A stretch of 5,707 nt of DNA from an uncultured Lachnospiraceae bacterium (GTDB lineage Bacteria > Bacillota > Clostridia > Lachnospirales > Lachnospiraceae). The stretch lies in contig CALYSH010000112.1 in the NCBI GenBank assembly GCA_945485625.1, positions 1-5,707 on the forward strand. The letters run 5' to 3'. The notes beneath the pieces were generated by a model. The model saw nothing but the letters and a program-made list of their open reading frames with translations, was not told the origin of the DNA and searched no databases. Position 1 is the stretch's first letter. Every line of letters begins with the position of its first letter. Of this stretch, positions 1-5,707 are shown in pieces. The position numbers and the translations under genes are program-made.

Positions 1-17
1 CACTACTTGTTATGAGG

Positions 18-25
18 TATAAAAT
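18..25 (+). promoter_or_regulatory. Possible -10 box upstream of leuA
   Basis: TATAAAAT at 18-25 contains TATAAA, a 5-of-6 match to the SigA -10 consensus. It would place a transcript start near base 31 and leave a leader of about 90 nt before the leuA start at 119. The matching -35 would fall at or beyond the left edge of the window, so the promoter cannot be confirmed. AT-rich 8-mers of this kind also occur by chance. Confidence 0.3.
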
Positions 26-32
26 ATGTTAC

Positions 33-64
33 GATTGGTGCAATCAAAGGCTGGAAGGTTGATT
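33..64. repeat. Nested small inverted repeats in leuA leader
   Basis: GATTG (33-37) and CAATC (41-45) form a perfect 5-bp inverted repeat around GTG. AATCAA (42-47) and TTGATT (59-64) form a second perfect 6-bp inverted repeat with an 11-nt spacer. The pair lies just downstream of the possible -10 box, where an operator could sit. It could be a protein-binding site or a weak RNA hairpin. The repeats are short enough to be chance, and no known operator is recognised. Confidence 0.25.
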
Positions 65-108
65 TATCCGAAAGAGCAAGTCTGACAGTAGAAAGAATCG
101 TGTATGAC

Positions 109-113
109 GGAGG
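109..113 (+). promoter_or_regulatory. Ribosome binding site deciding the leuA start
   Basis: GGAGG lies 5 nt before the ATG at 119. The in-frame ATG at 104 sits upstream of this site and has only a weak purine run before it. The site therefore favours 119 as the real start, which shortens the protein by five residues. Confidence 0.75.
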
Positions 114-118
114 CAGTT

Positions 119-2122
119 ATGAAAAAAGACAATATCAGCGAAAAATATCAGAAGACATATTATCTTCCCCCGGTGATGACCTATGACTGGGTGAAGAAGG
201 ACAGTATTGAGAAGGCACCCATCTGGTGCAGTGTGGATCTGAGGGACGGCAATCAGGCTCTGATTGATCCCATGAGCTTAGAGGAAAAGCTGGAATTCTT
301 CCGGATTCTGGTAGATATCGGTTTCAAGGAGATTGAGGTAGGCTTTCCGGCTTCCTCCGACACCGAGTACAATTTTATCCGGGCTTTGATTGAGCGTGAC
401 ATGATTCCGGAGGACGTTACCATACAGGTATTGACCCAGGCCAGAGAGCACATTATTAAAAAGACCTTTGATGCAATCAAGGGTGCGCCCCATGCGGTGG
501 TGCATCTGTATAATTCCACCTCTGTGGAGCAGAGAGAACAGGTATTTAAAAAGAATAAGGAAGAAATCAAGAGGATTGCAGTTGATGGCGCTGCCTTATT
601 AAAAAAACTGGCGGATGAGACGGAGGGTAATTTTACCTTTGAGTACAGCCCGGAGAGCTTTTCCCAGACAGAGGTGGATTATGCACTGGAGGTCTGCAAT
701 GCGGTGCTGGATGTGTGGAAGCCTACTGCAGAGAGAAAGGCAATCATCAATCTTCCTTCCACCGTGCAGGTTGCCATGCCCCATGTGTTTGCCTGCCAGA
801 TCGAATATATGCATAAGAACTTGAAATACCGGGACAATGTGGTATTGAGCGTCCATCCCCACAATGACAGGGGTTGCGGGATCAGCGATGCGGAGTTTGG
901 CATTCTGGCCGGAGCGGACCGCGTGGAGGGCACCCTGTTCGGAAACGGGGAACGTACCGGAAATGTGGACCTGGTAACGGTGGCCCTGAACATGATGTGC
1001 CACGGGGTGGACAGCGGACTGGATTTTTCCAATATTTCATCCATTAAGAATGCATATGAGCGGTTTACGAAAATGAAGGTTCATGAAAGAACCCCTTATG
1101 CGGGAGAGCTGGTGTTTACCGCCTTCTCCGGCTCCCATCAGGATGCCATCAGCAAGGGTATGACCTATCGCAAGGAAGGAAAGACCGGGAAGCGTTGGGA
1201 TGTTCCGTACCTACCCATCGACCCTTCCGATGTGGGAAGAGAGTATGAGTCCGATGTGATTCGTATCAATTCCGTATCCGGGAAGGGTGGTGTGGCATTT
1301 GTACTGTCACAGCAGTTTGGTTTTTCCCTTCCGGCTTCCATGAAGGAGGAGGTAGGCTATCTGATTAAGGGTGTATCCGACAGAAGACACCAGGAGCTTC
1401 CGCCCAGGGAGATTTTCTCCATCTTTGAAGAAAATTATATTTTACCCCGGGCAGTGTTCCGGGTGCCGGAGTGTCATTTTAAACAGGAAAAGGGGATTCA
1501 GGCCAGTGTCACCATTGAGACCGGGAAGGAGAGCCGGGTAATTACTACCGGCGGTAACGGACGTCTGGATGCGGTAAGCAACGCCATCAAGACCTATTTC
1601 GGTATTACCTATGAGCTTTCCGTATATGAGGAGCATGCCATTTCCAAGGGGTCCTCTGCCAAGGCTGCTGCCTATGTGGCTATTGTGGCGGAAGGAAAAA
1701 CCTATTGGGGCGTCGGTGTGGATGAGGACATTATCAAGGCTTCCATAGCCGCATTGGTTTCTGCTGCCAACAAGCTGGCGGTGGAACAGCATATTACCGA
1801 AGGCCGGGAGGAGCGCATTGTGGAAATCTGCGGACATATCCAGAGAAACTTCACGGAGGTTACCTTAGACAGTCTTGCGGAGGAGTTTCATTTATCCAAG
1901 CCCTATCTTTCAAAGTATATTAAGGAAAAGTCCGGGATGACCTTCCAGGAGCTGGTCCGGGCAGAACGGATGAAGCGTGCAAAAAATCTTCTGAAGGAAA
2001 CTGCTTTGCCGGTGGAAATCATTTCCGGAAATGTAGGATATGAGAATGTGGAGCATTTTATCCGGCTGTTCAAAAAGTCCTGTGGGAAAACACCGGCCCA
2101 GTTCCGTAGGGAAATCGGGTAG
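119..2122 (+). CDS. leuA: 2-isopropylmalate synthase fused to an AraC-type DNA-binding domain
   Basis: The enzyme part condenses acetyl-CoA with 2-oxoisovalerate to give 2-isopropylmalate, the first committed step of leucine synthesis, in the cytoplasm. The protein is 667 residues from the ATG at 119. Residues about 34-310 form the DRE-TIM metallolyase barrel. They carry DLRDGNQALIDPM (40-52; R42 and D43 catalytic and metal-binding), the HPHND metal motif (246-250) and GNGERTGN (275-282). These are hallmarks of the long, yeast-type LeuA. Residues about 435-555 match the LeuA dimer or leucine-feedback domain, with GGNGRLDA (478-485) and GVGVDEDIIKAS (531-542). LeuA proteins normally end near residue 555. 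Here the frame continues through about 100 residues of AraC/XylS-type double helix-turn-helix: first HTH about 581-606, second about 630-665, ending with the family pattern GxTPxxFRR. Codon use does not change at the junction. The gene appears monocistronic, with a terminator directly behind it. Enzyme assignment is firm; a regulatory role is inference. Confidence 0.95.
   Translation: MKKDNISEKYQKTYYLPPVMTYDWVKKDSIEKAPIWCSVDLRDGNQALIDPMSLEEKLEFFRILVDIGFKEIEVGFPASSDTEYNFIRALIERDMIPEDVTIQVLTQAREHIIKKTFDAIKGAPHAVVHLYNSTSVEQREQVFKKNKEEIKRIAVDGAALLKKLADETEGNFTFEYSPESFSQTEVDYALEVCNAVLDVWKPTAERKAIINLPSTVQVAMPHVFACQIEYMHKNLKYRDNVVLSVHPHNDRGCGISDAEFGILAGADRVEGTLFGNGERTGNVDLVTVALNMMCHGVDSGLDFSNISSIKNAYERFTKMKVHERTPYAGELVFTAFSGSHQDAISKGMTYRKEGKTGKRWDVPYLPIDPSDVGREYESDVIRINSVSGKGGVAFVLSQQFGFSLPASMKEEVGYLIKGVSDRRHQELPPREIFSIFEENYILPRAVFRVPECHFKQEKGIQASVTIETGKESRVITTGGNGRLDAVSNAIKTYFGITYELSVYEEHAISKGSSAKAAAYVAIVAEGKTYWGVGVDEDIIKASIAALVSAANKLAVEQHITEGREERIVEICGHIQRNFTEVTLDSLAEEFHLSKPYLSKYIKEKSGMTFQELVRAERMKRAKNLLKETALPVEIISGNVGYENVEHFIRLFKKSCGKTPAQFRREIG
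1806..1822 (+). promoter_or_regulatory. Internal Shine-Dalgarno plus in-frame GTG at the HTH boundary
   Basis: GGGAGGAG (1806-1813) precedes an in-frame GTG (1820-1822, codon V568 of leuA) by 6 nt, or 8 nt from the GGAGG core. Translation from here would give a 100-residue protein, 1820-2122, that is almost exactly the AraC-type DNA-binding domain. The site could equally be the ordinary coding of Gly-Arg-Glu-Glu-Arg. No function is shown by sequence alone. Confidence 0.35.
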
Positions 2123-2136
2123 TTCTTTCAGGGCAT

Positions 2137-2174
2137 GAAAGTGAAAAATGTGTGAAAGCACTTCACTTTTTATT
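2137..2174 (+). terminator. Intrinsic terminator after leuA
   Basis: AAAGTGAA (2138-2145) pairs with TTCACTTT (2162-2169), and within it GTGT (2150-2153) pairs with GCAC (2158-2161) around a GAAA tetraloop. A 4-nt AAAT bulge separates the two stems on the 5' side. The 3' arm runs into a T-rich tail (2167-2174, seven T in eight). It begins 14 bases after the leuA stop. The outer stem is AT-rich, so strength is probably moderate. Confidence 0.7.
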
Positions 2175-2190
2175 GGAAATAGGGTAGAAT
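2162..2190 (+). promoter_or_regulatory. SigA-type promoter for the foldase gene
   Basis: TTCACT (2162-2167, 4 of 6 to TTGACA) and TAGAAT (2185-2190, 5 of 6 to TATAAT) are separated by exactly 17 bp. Transcription would start near 2197, giving an untranslated leader of about 58 nt before the ATG at 2255. The -35 coincides with the 3' arm of the leuA terminator. The -10 overlaps the upstream ATG at 2189, which would then not be in the mRNA. Confidence 0.55.
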
Positions 2191-2238
2191 GAGGAACGTA
2201 AACGGGAGAAACATATCAACCGTTGCCGAAATCGCTTT

Positions 2239-2245
2239 GGAAGGA
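2239..2245 (+). promoter_or_regulatory. Ribosome binding site deciding the foldase start
   Basis: GGAAGGA ends 9 nt before the ATG at 2255 and only 3 nt before the ATG at 2249. Spacing favours 2255. The further upstream ATG at 2189 has no comparable site and lies inside the promoter -10. Confidence 0.65.
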
Positions 2246-2254
2246 ATTATGGAA

Positions 2255-3811
2255 ATGTCGAAAAAAGAACAACAAACACAGGAAAAGGTAATGACCAAAT
2301 ATGATCGTAAGATGCAGAGAAGGGAAGAGGAAAAGAGGCGTGCGAAGAAGGAAAAGGTAACAGGAACCGTTGCTTTGATTGCCATTCTGGTAGCACTGGT
2401 ATGCTTTGTTCTCTCTTTCCCCATCCGTACCTATATGACGCTGAACAAAACCTTTGTTACCGTAGGGGATGAAAAGCTGACCAAGGTGGAGTATGATTAT
2501 TACTTCTACACCACCATGAATGATTATATCAATCAGTACGGTATGTATTTGTCCTACATGGGACTGGATGTAAACGGAGATATTTCTGCGCAGATGTACT
2601 CCGAAACCATGACCTGGAAGGATTATTTTGATGAGATGACGGTAGAGGCCATCAAGCAGAGCAAATCCTTAAAGAAGGATGCTGAGGCAAATGGATTTAC
2701 CGCAGATGTGCAGAAGGATTATGATACCTTCATCCAAAATCAGAAGGATGCGGCCTCTGAGATGGGTCTTTCCTATTCCGAATATATTAAGAAGGCATTT
2801 GGTCCTTATGCTACCGAGAAGAGAATTACTCCCTTCGTAAAGGAGGCTGCAATGGTTTCCCAGTATTATGATAAGGTAGAAGCAGAGAAGAAGCCCACGG
2901 ATGAGGACATGGAGAAGTATTATGCAGAGAATTCCCAGTCCTATGATTCCGTAAACTACAGACTGTTCACCATTGATGCAGAGCTTCCCACCGCACCTAC
3001 CGAGCTGGCGGATCCGGTGGAGGAAGCCGAAGAGAACACGGAGAATGGTGAAGAGAAGGAATATGAGCCTTCTGAAGCAGAGGTTCAAAAGGCCATGGAG
3101 GATGCGAAGGCGGTTGCGGAGAGTAAGCTGGAAACCGTTGCGGAAGAAGGCGAGCGCACTGAGGGTGCCAGATACTCCACCCTGGTTACCGTACTTCGGG
3201 ACTGGTTATTTGAAGACGGCAGAAAAGCAGGGGATAAGGAGATTATTGAAGACAGCTCCTACAATCGCTATTACGTAATCTGGTTTGAAGCCCGTTATCG
3301 TGATGAAACTCCTACCAGAAATGTTCGCGGTATTATGACAACCAACGAGAAGGCACAGGAATTTGTGGATCAGTGGAAAGAGAACGGCTCCACCGAGGGT
3401 GCTTTCGTGGAATTGTGTAACAACGCATATAAAGAGTATTCCCTTTCCGCTGATGGCGGTCTGGTAGAGGGTATTGCAAAGAAGGGTCTGGATGAGGGTC
3501 TGGCAAATTTCCTGTTTGCTGATGATACCAAACCCGGTGCGGTGGAAATCATTCCCGCCGGCGCCGATGACACCGTAAACTCCTATGTATTGTATTATAT
3601 AGGGGAGAACAGGCCGGAGTGGAAGTTAAGCATTGAGAACACTCTGACCAATCAGAACATGACAGACTATGTGAACGAGCTTACCAAGGATGTTGTAGTG
3701 ACAGCTCCCAAGGGAAATCTTCCTTTTATCCGGATTCGGGAAGAGGAAGCAAAGGCATCGGAAGAGGCTGCGCAGTCTGAGGATGCAGAAAACAGTTCTG
3801 AAGAAGAATAA
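2255..3811 (+). CDS. Membrane-anchored SurA/PrsA-like foldase with degenerate parvulin modules
   Basis: The 518-residue protein probably acts as a chaperone for secreted proteins on the outer face of the membrane. Residues 1-34 are a highly charged, Lys/Arg/Glu-rich cytoplasmic segment. Residues about 35-55 are one hydrophobic helix (VTGTVALIAILVALV...), best read as a signal anchor. Residues about 64-225 resemble the helical SurA N-domain. Residues about 232-348 look like a parvulin-like module interrupted by an acidic linker (251-272). Residues about 355-457 look like a second, with the family-like stretch YSLSADGGLVEGIAKKGL (395-412). The histidines usual in the first strand and near the end of active parvulins are not seen: NVRGIMTT and NSYVLYYIG occupy those places. 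The C-terminus (496-518) is very acidic. PPIase activity is therefore doubtful. The gene has its own promoter and a hairpin behind it. The fold family is fairly secure; substrate and activity are not visible. Confidence 0.8.
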   Translation: MSKKEQQTQEKVMTKYDRKMQRREEEKRRAKKEKVTGTVALIAILVALVCFVLSFPIRTYMTLNKTFVTVGDEKLTKVEYDYYFYTTMNDYINQYGMYLSYMGLDVNGDISAQMYSETMTWKDYFDEMTVEAIKQSKSLKKDAEANGFTADVQKDYDTFIQNQKDAASEMGLSYSEYIKKAFGPYATEKRITPFVKEAAMVSQYYDKVEAEKKPTDEDMEKYYAENSQSYDSVNYRLFTIDAELPTAPTELADPVEEAEENTENGEEKEYEPSEAEVQKAMEDAKAVAESKLETVAEEGERTEGARYSTLVTVLRDWLFEDGRKAGDKEIIEDSSYNRYYVIWFEARYRDETPTRNVRGIMTTNEKAQEFVDQWKENGSTEGAFVELCNNAYKEYSLSADGGLVEGIAKKGLDEGLANFLFADDTKPGAVEIIPAGADDTVNSYVLYYIGENRPEWKLSIENTLTNQNMTDYVNELTKDVVVTAPKGNLPFIRIREEEAKASEEAAQSEDAENSSEEE

Positions 3812-3830
3812 TTCGAAAGAGAAATTTTGG

Positions 3831-3872
3831 AAGACCTTAAGAAGGAACGAACCCCCCGGCTTAAGGTCTTTT
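3831..3872 (+). terminator. Perfect 11-bp hairpin, probable leaky terminator
   Basis: AAGACCTTAAG (3831-3841) and CTTAAGGTCTT (3860-3870) form a perfect 11-bp stem, extendable by two G-T pairs. The 18-nt loop includes six consecutive C. It starts 19 bases after the foldase stop. Only four T (3869-3872) follow before CC, so termination may be incomplete. Read-through could supply the HAD and cca genes, for which no clear promoter is visible in 3812-3905. Confidence 0.65.
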
Positions 3873-3889
3873 CCGTATGATGAGGAATC

Positions 3890-3895
3890 AAGAGG
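3890..3895 (+). promoter_or_regulatory. Ribosome binding site deciding the HAD start
   Basis: AAGAGG ends 10 nt before the ATG at 3906 and 13 nt before the next in-frame ATG at 3909. The same frame is open back to an ATG at 3783, inside the foldase gene. That longer version would translate through the terminator hairpin and adds no HAD-like sequence. Confidence 0.55.
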
Positions 3896-3905
3896 TTTAT
3901 ACAGG

Positions 3906-4727
3906 ATGATGGATAATAATACAAAGGTTCTGGTATTGGATATTGACGGGACATTGACCAATTCCCGGAAGGAGATTTCAAAAGCCACCAATGAGGCCCT
4001 GCAGAGGATTATGGAAATGGGGCATAAGGTGATTCTGGCATCCGGTCGTCCCACTCCGGGCATGCGTCGTTATGAGAAGGAACTGAATCTGTGCGAAAAG
4101 GGTGGGTATCTGCTTTCCTACAACGGAGCCCGCATTATTGATTGCAAAACCAATGAGGTGGTATATCAACAGCTGCTGCCCCTGCATATGATTGACGGAC
4201 TGTATGATTTTGCAAAGGAGAGTGGGTGCGGAGTGATTACTTATTTGAACGGTGAGGTGATTTCTGCCTTTGAACCGGATGAATATGTACAGCTGGAGGC
4301 CCGTATCAACGGATTACCCATTCGGGTGGTAGAACAGTTTAAGGAGTTTGTGGACTTTGATATTAACAAATGTCTTCTTACCGCTCCCGCGGAGAAAGCG
4401 CCGGGATTTGAGAAGGAATTGCAGGAGAAATATAAGGAGTTTGCAAGTGTTTACCGTTCCGAGCCCTTTTTTATCGAAGTAATGCCAAAGAATGTGGACA
4501 AGGCAGCATCCCTGGAGCATATGTTGGAAAAACTGGGGATTTCCGTAGAGCAGGTGATTTGCTGCGGGGATGGGTTTAATGATATTTCCATGATCCGGTT
4601 CGCCGGTGTGGGTGTGGCCATGGGCAATGCCCAGGAGGCTGTAAAGGAAGCGGCGGATTATATCTGCCCCACCAATGATGAGGACGGACTGGTGGATGTA
4701 ATCAATCGTTTCATTTTGCAGCATTGA
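3906..4727 (+). CDS. Cof-type HAD-IIB family phosphatase
   Basis: This is a 273-residue cytoplasmic phosphohydrolase of the haloacid dehalogenase superfamily, subclass IIB. These enzymes typically dephosphorylate sugar phosphates, nucleotides or cofactors such as FMN and PLP. All four motifs are intact: motif I DIDGTLTNS with nucleophile D12 and acid/base D14; motif II LASGR with S46; motif III lysine K199 in NVDKA; motif IV GDGFNDISM with D222 and D226 for magnesium. Between motifs II and III, residues about 80-190 form the C2B cap that sets substrate choice. The SYNGA stretch (71-75) at the cap entry is typical. Length is the family norm. The start at 3906 gives a protein beginning just before the first strand. 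cca follows after 28 bases, suggesting co-transcription. The physiological substrate cannot be read from sequence, since Cof proteins are promiscuous. Confidence 0.9.
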   Translation: MMDNNTKVLVLDIDGTLTNSRKEISKATNEALQRIMEMGHKVILASGRPTPGMRRYEKELNLCEKGGYLLSYNGARIIDCKTNEVVYQQLLPLHMIDGLYDFAKESGCGVITYLNGEVISAFEPDEYVQLEARINGLPIRVVEQFKEFVDFDINKCLLTAPAEKAPGFEKELQEKYKEFASVYRSEPFFIEVMPKNVDKAASLEHMLEKLGISVEQVICCGDGFNDISMIRFAGVGVAMGNAQEAVKEAADYICPTNDEDGLVDVINRFILQH

Positions 4728-4745
4728 GATGGAAGGGAAAGAGAA

Positions 4746-4751
4746 GAGGAG
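4746..4751 (+). promoter_or_regulatory. Ribosome binding site deciding the cca start
   Basis: GAGGAG lies 4 nt before the ATG at 4756, within a longer purine run from 4741. The in-frame ATG at 4729, two bases after the HAD stop, has no Shine-Dalgarno sequence in front of it. The shorter start is preferred. Confidence 0.6.
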
Positions 4752-4755
4752 TTCT

Positions 4756-5707
4756 ATGAAGCTGGAGTTGCCGGAAAAAGCAGAATATATTATTCAGACC
4801 ATACAGGAAGCCGGTTTTGAAGCCTATGCGGTAGGAGGATGTGTCAGGGATTCTTTATTGGGAAGAAAGCCCATGGACTGGGATATCACCACCTCCGCCA
4901 CACCCATGCAGGTGAAGGCGCTTTTCAGACGGACCATTGATACCGGTATTCAGCATGGTACGGTAACGGTTATGCTGGAGAAGGAGGGCTTCGAGGTAAC
5001 CACCTATCGGGTGGATGGGAAGTACGAGGACAGTCGCCACCCCAGAGAGGTAGTCTTTACCCCTAACCTGGAGGAGGATTTAAAGCGAAGGGATTTTACC
5101 ATAAATGCCATGGCCTACAATCCCAGGGAGGGTCTTATCGATATCTTCGGGGGAGAACAGGACCTGGCAGCCGGTATCATCCGTTGTGTGGGCAATGCAA
5201 GGGAGCGTTTTTCGGAGGATGCTCTTCGAATTATGCGTGCGGTCCGATTCAGTGCACAGCTTGGCTTTGCCATAGAAAAGAATACTGCCCGGGCAGCAGG
5301 GGAGCTGGCCGAAAATCTAAGGAAGATCAGTGCGGAGCGGATTCAGACCGAGCTGGTGAAGCTGGTGGTTTCCGACCATCCGGATTACCTGAGGAAGGCT
5401 TATGAGCTGGGGATTACCGGGGTGGTTTTGCCGGAGTTTGACCGGATGATGGAGACGCCTCAAAACCATCCCCATCACATGTACAATGTGGGGGAGCATT
5501 CCTTACAGGGGATGCTTTATGTGGAGAAGGACAAGAATCTGCGTCTGGCAATGCTGTTCCACGATATTGGGAAGCCGGACACGAGAACCACGGACGAGCG
5601 GGGAACCGATCATTTCAGGGGACACCCCCAGGCCGGGGAGCAGATGACAAAGAGTATTTTAAAAAGACTGCGGTTTGACAATGATACTATATCCTTTGTA
5701 AGCCGCC
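4756..5707 (+). CDS. cca: CCA tRNA nucleotidyltransferase with HD domain (3' end cut by window)
   Basis: This class II nucleotidyltransferase adds or repairs the CCA end of tRNAs using CTP and ATP, without a nucleic acid template. The frame is open from 4756 to the window edge with 317 complete codons and no stop. Visible motifs in order: AVGGCVRDSLLGRKPMDWD (25-43) with the metal-binding pair D41 and D43; RRDFTINAMA (111-120); DIFGGEQDL (129-137); EDALRIMRAVRF (154-165), whose EDxxR residues choose the incoming base; and ISAERIQTEL (191-200). From about residue 237 an HD-superfamily domain follows: HHMYNVGEHSL with H247, LFHDIGK with H269 and D270, then H290. HD domains in some Cca enzymes carry phosphodiesterase or phosphatase activity. 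Related HD-type proteins are about 440-480 residues, so roughly 120-160 residues should lie beyond the window. A poly(A) polymerase is the main alternative; the order and context favour Cca. Confidence 0.9.
   Translation, partial: MKLELPEKAEYIIQTIQEAGFEAYAVGGCVRDSLLGRKPMDWDITTSATPMQVKALFRRTIDTGIQHGTVTVMLEKEGFEVTTYRVDGKYEDSRHPREVVFTPNLEEDLKRRDFTINAMAYNPREGLIDIFGGEQDLAAGIIRCVGNARERFSEDALRIMRAVRFSAQLGFAIEKNTARAAGELAENLRKISAERIQTELVKLVVSDHPDYLRKAYELGITGVVLPEFDRMMETPQNHPHHMYNVGEHSLQGMLYVEKDKNLRLAMLFHDIGKPDTRTTDERGTDHFRGHPQAGEQMTKSILKRLRFDNDTISFVSR

Noticed and set aside
12..62. Sixteen-codon frame as a leucine leader peptide, or a T-box for leuA
   Set aside because: The peptide has one leucine codon and no run of them. 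No T-box consensus or antiterminator pairing is visible in the 118-base leader.
104..118. ATG at 104 as leuA start
   Set aside because: The strong GGAGG at 109-113 lies after it and is correctly spaced for the ATG at 119. Only five residues are affected.
1780..1830. LeuA-HTH junction as a frameshift or lost stop joining two genes
   Set aside because: The frame is continuous, codon use is unchanged and there is no second start with an intergenic gap. An assembly error cannot be excluded without other genomes, so the check is listed in the findings.
2189..2254. ATG at 2189 (and 2249) as the foldase start
   Set aside because: The ATG at 2189 overlaps the promoter -10 and would not be transcribed from it. 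The ATG at 2249 is only 3 nt from the ribosome binding site. The ATG at 2255 is well spaced.
2372..2407. Lipobox around the cysteine in the foldase hydrophobic segment
   Set aside because: The residues before the cysteine (A-L-V) do not fit the lipobox, which needs a small residue at -1. A signal anchor fits better.
3783..3905. HAD frame extended upstream to an ATG at 3783
   Set aside because: It would overlap the end of the foldase gene and translate the terminator hairpin. The added 41 residues have no HAD character, and the 273-residue form is the family's usual length.
3626..4063. Minus-strand open frame of 145 codons spanning two genes
   Set aside because: It is antisense to the foldase end and the HAD start, has no recognisable domain, and crosses the intergenic hairpin. 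Other minus-strand frames in the window are similarly shadows of + strand genes.
1..5707. CRISPR array, tRNA or rRNA gene, transposase, phage or defence genes
   Set aside because: No spaced repeats, cloverleaf-like segments, terminal inverted repeats or matching protein motifs were seen. The genes are ordinary chromosomal functions apart from the LeuA fusion.

Overview
The window reads as a chromosomal segment of a Gram-positive anaerobe of the class Clostridia, most likely a Lachnospiraceae relative. That placement is an inference from moderate GC, purine-rich Shine-Dalgarno sites, AAG/GAG-rich codon use, a membrane-anchored SurA/PrsA-like protein and a long-form (yeast-type) LeuA. No 16S or other marker is present. 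All four genes lie on the + strand and no stretch over 300 bases lacks a gene.

Layout: (1) bases 1-118 are a leader with a possible -10 box and small inverted repeats. (2) 119-2122 encodes a complete 2-isopropylmalate synthase whose C-terminus continues, without a stop, into an AraC-type double helix-turn-helix DNA-binding domain. (3) 2123-2254 holds a compact terminator overlapped by a promoter for the next gene. (4) 2255-3811 encodes a single-pass membrane protein with a SurA-like N-domain, two degenerate parvulin-like modules and an acidic tail. (5) 3812-3905 contains a perfect 11-bp inverted repeat with a short T-run, a leaky terminator candidate. (6) 3906-4727 encodes a Cof-type HAD-IIB phosphatase. 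(7) 4756 to the window end encodes the N-terminal two-thirds or so of an HD-domain CCA tRNA nucleotidyltransferase, probably co-transcribed with the HAD gene.

The outstanding feature is the LeuA-AraC fusion. It joins the first committed enzyme of leucine synthesis, including its leucine-sensing regulatory domain, to a DNA-binding module in one polypeptide. By inference this could be a self-sensing enzyme-regulator comparable in logic to PutA. A strong Shine-Dalgarno sequence with an in-frame GTG sits at the start of the DNA-binding domain, so a separate 100-residue regulator might also be made. The other genes are household functions (protein folding outside the membrane, small-molecule dephosphorylation, tRNA 3'-end maturation) and show no obvious link to leucine.

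For three of the genes the longest open frame starts too early. The starts given here rest on ribosome binding sites and, for the foldase, on a promoter that overlaps the upstream ATG.
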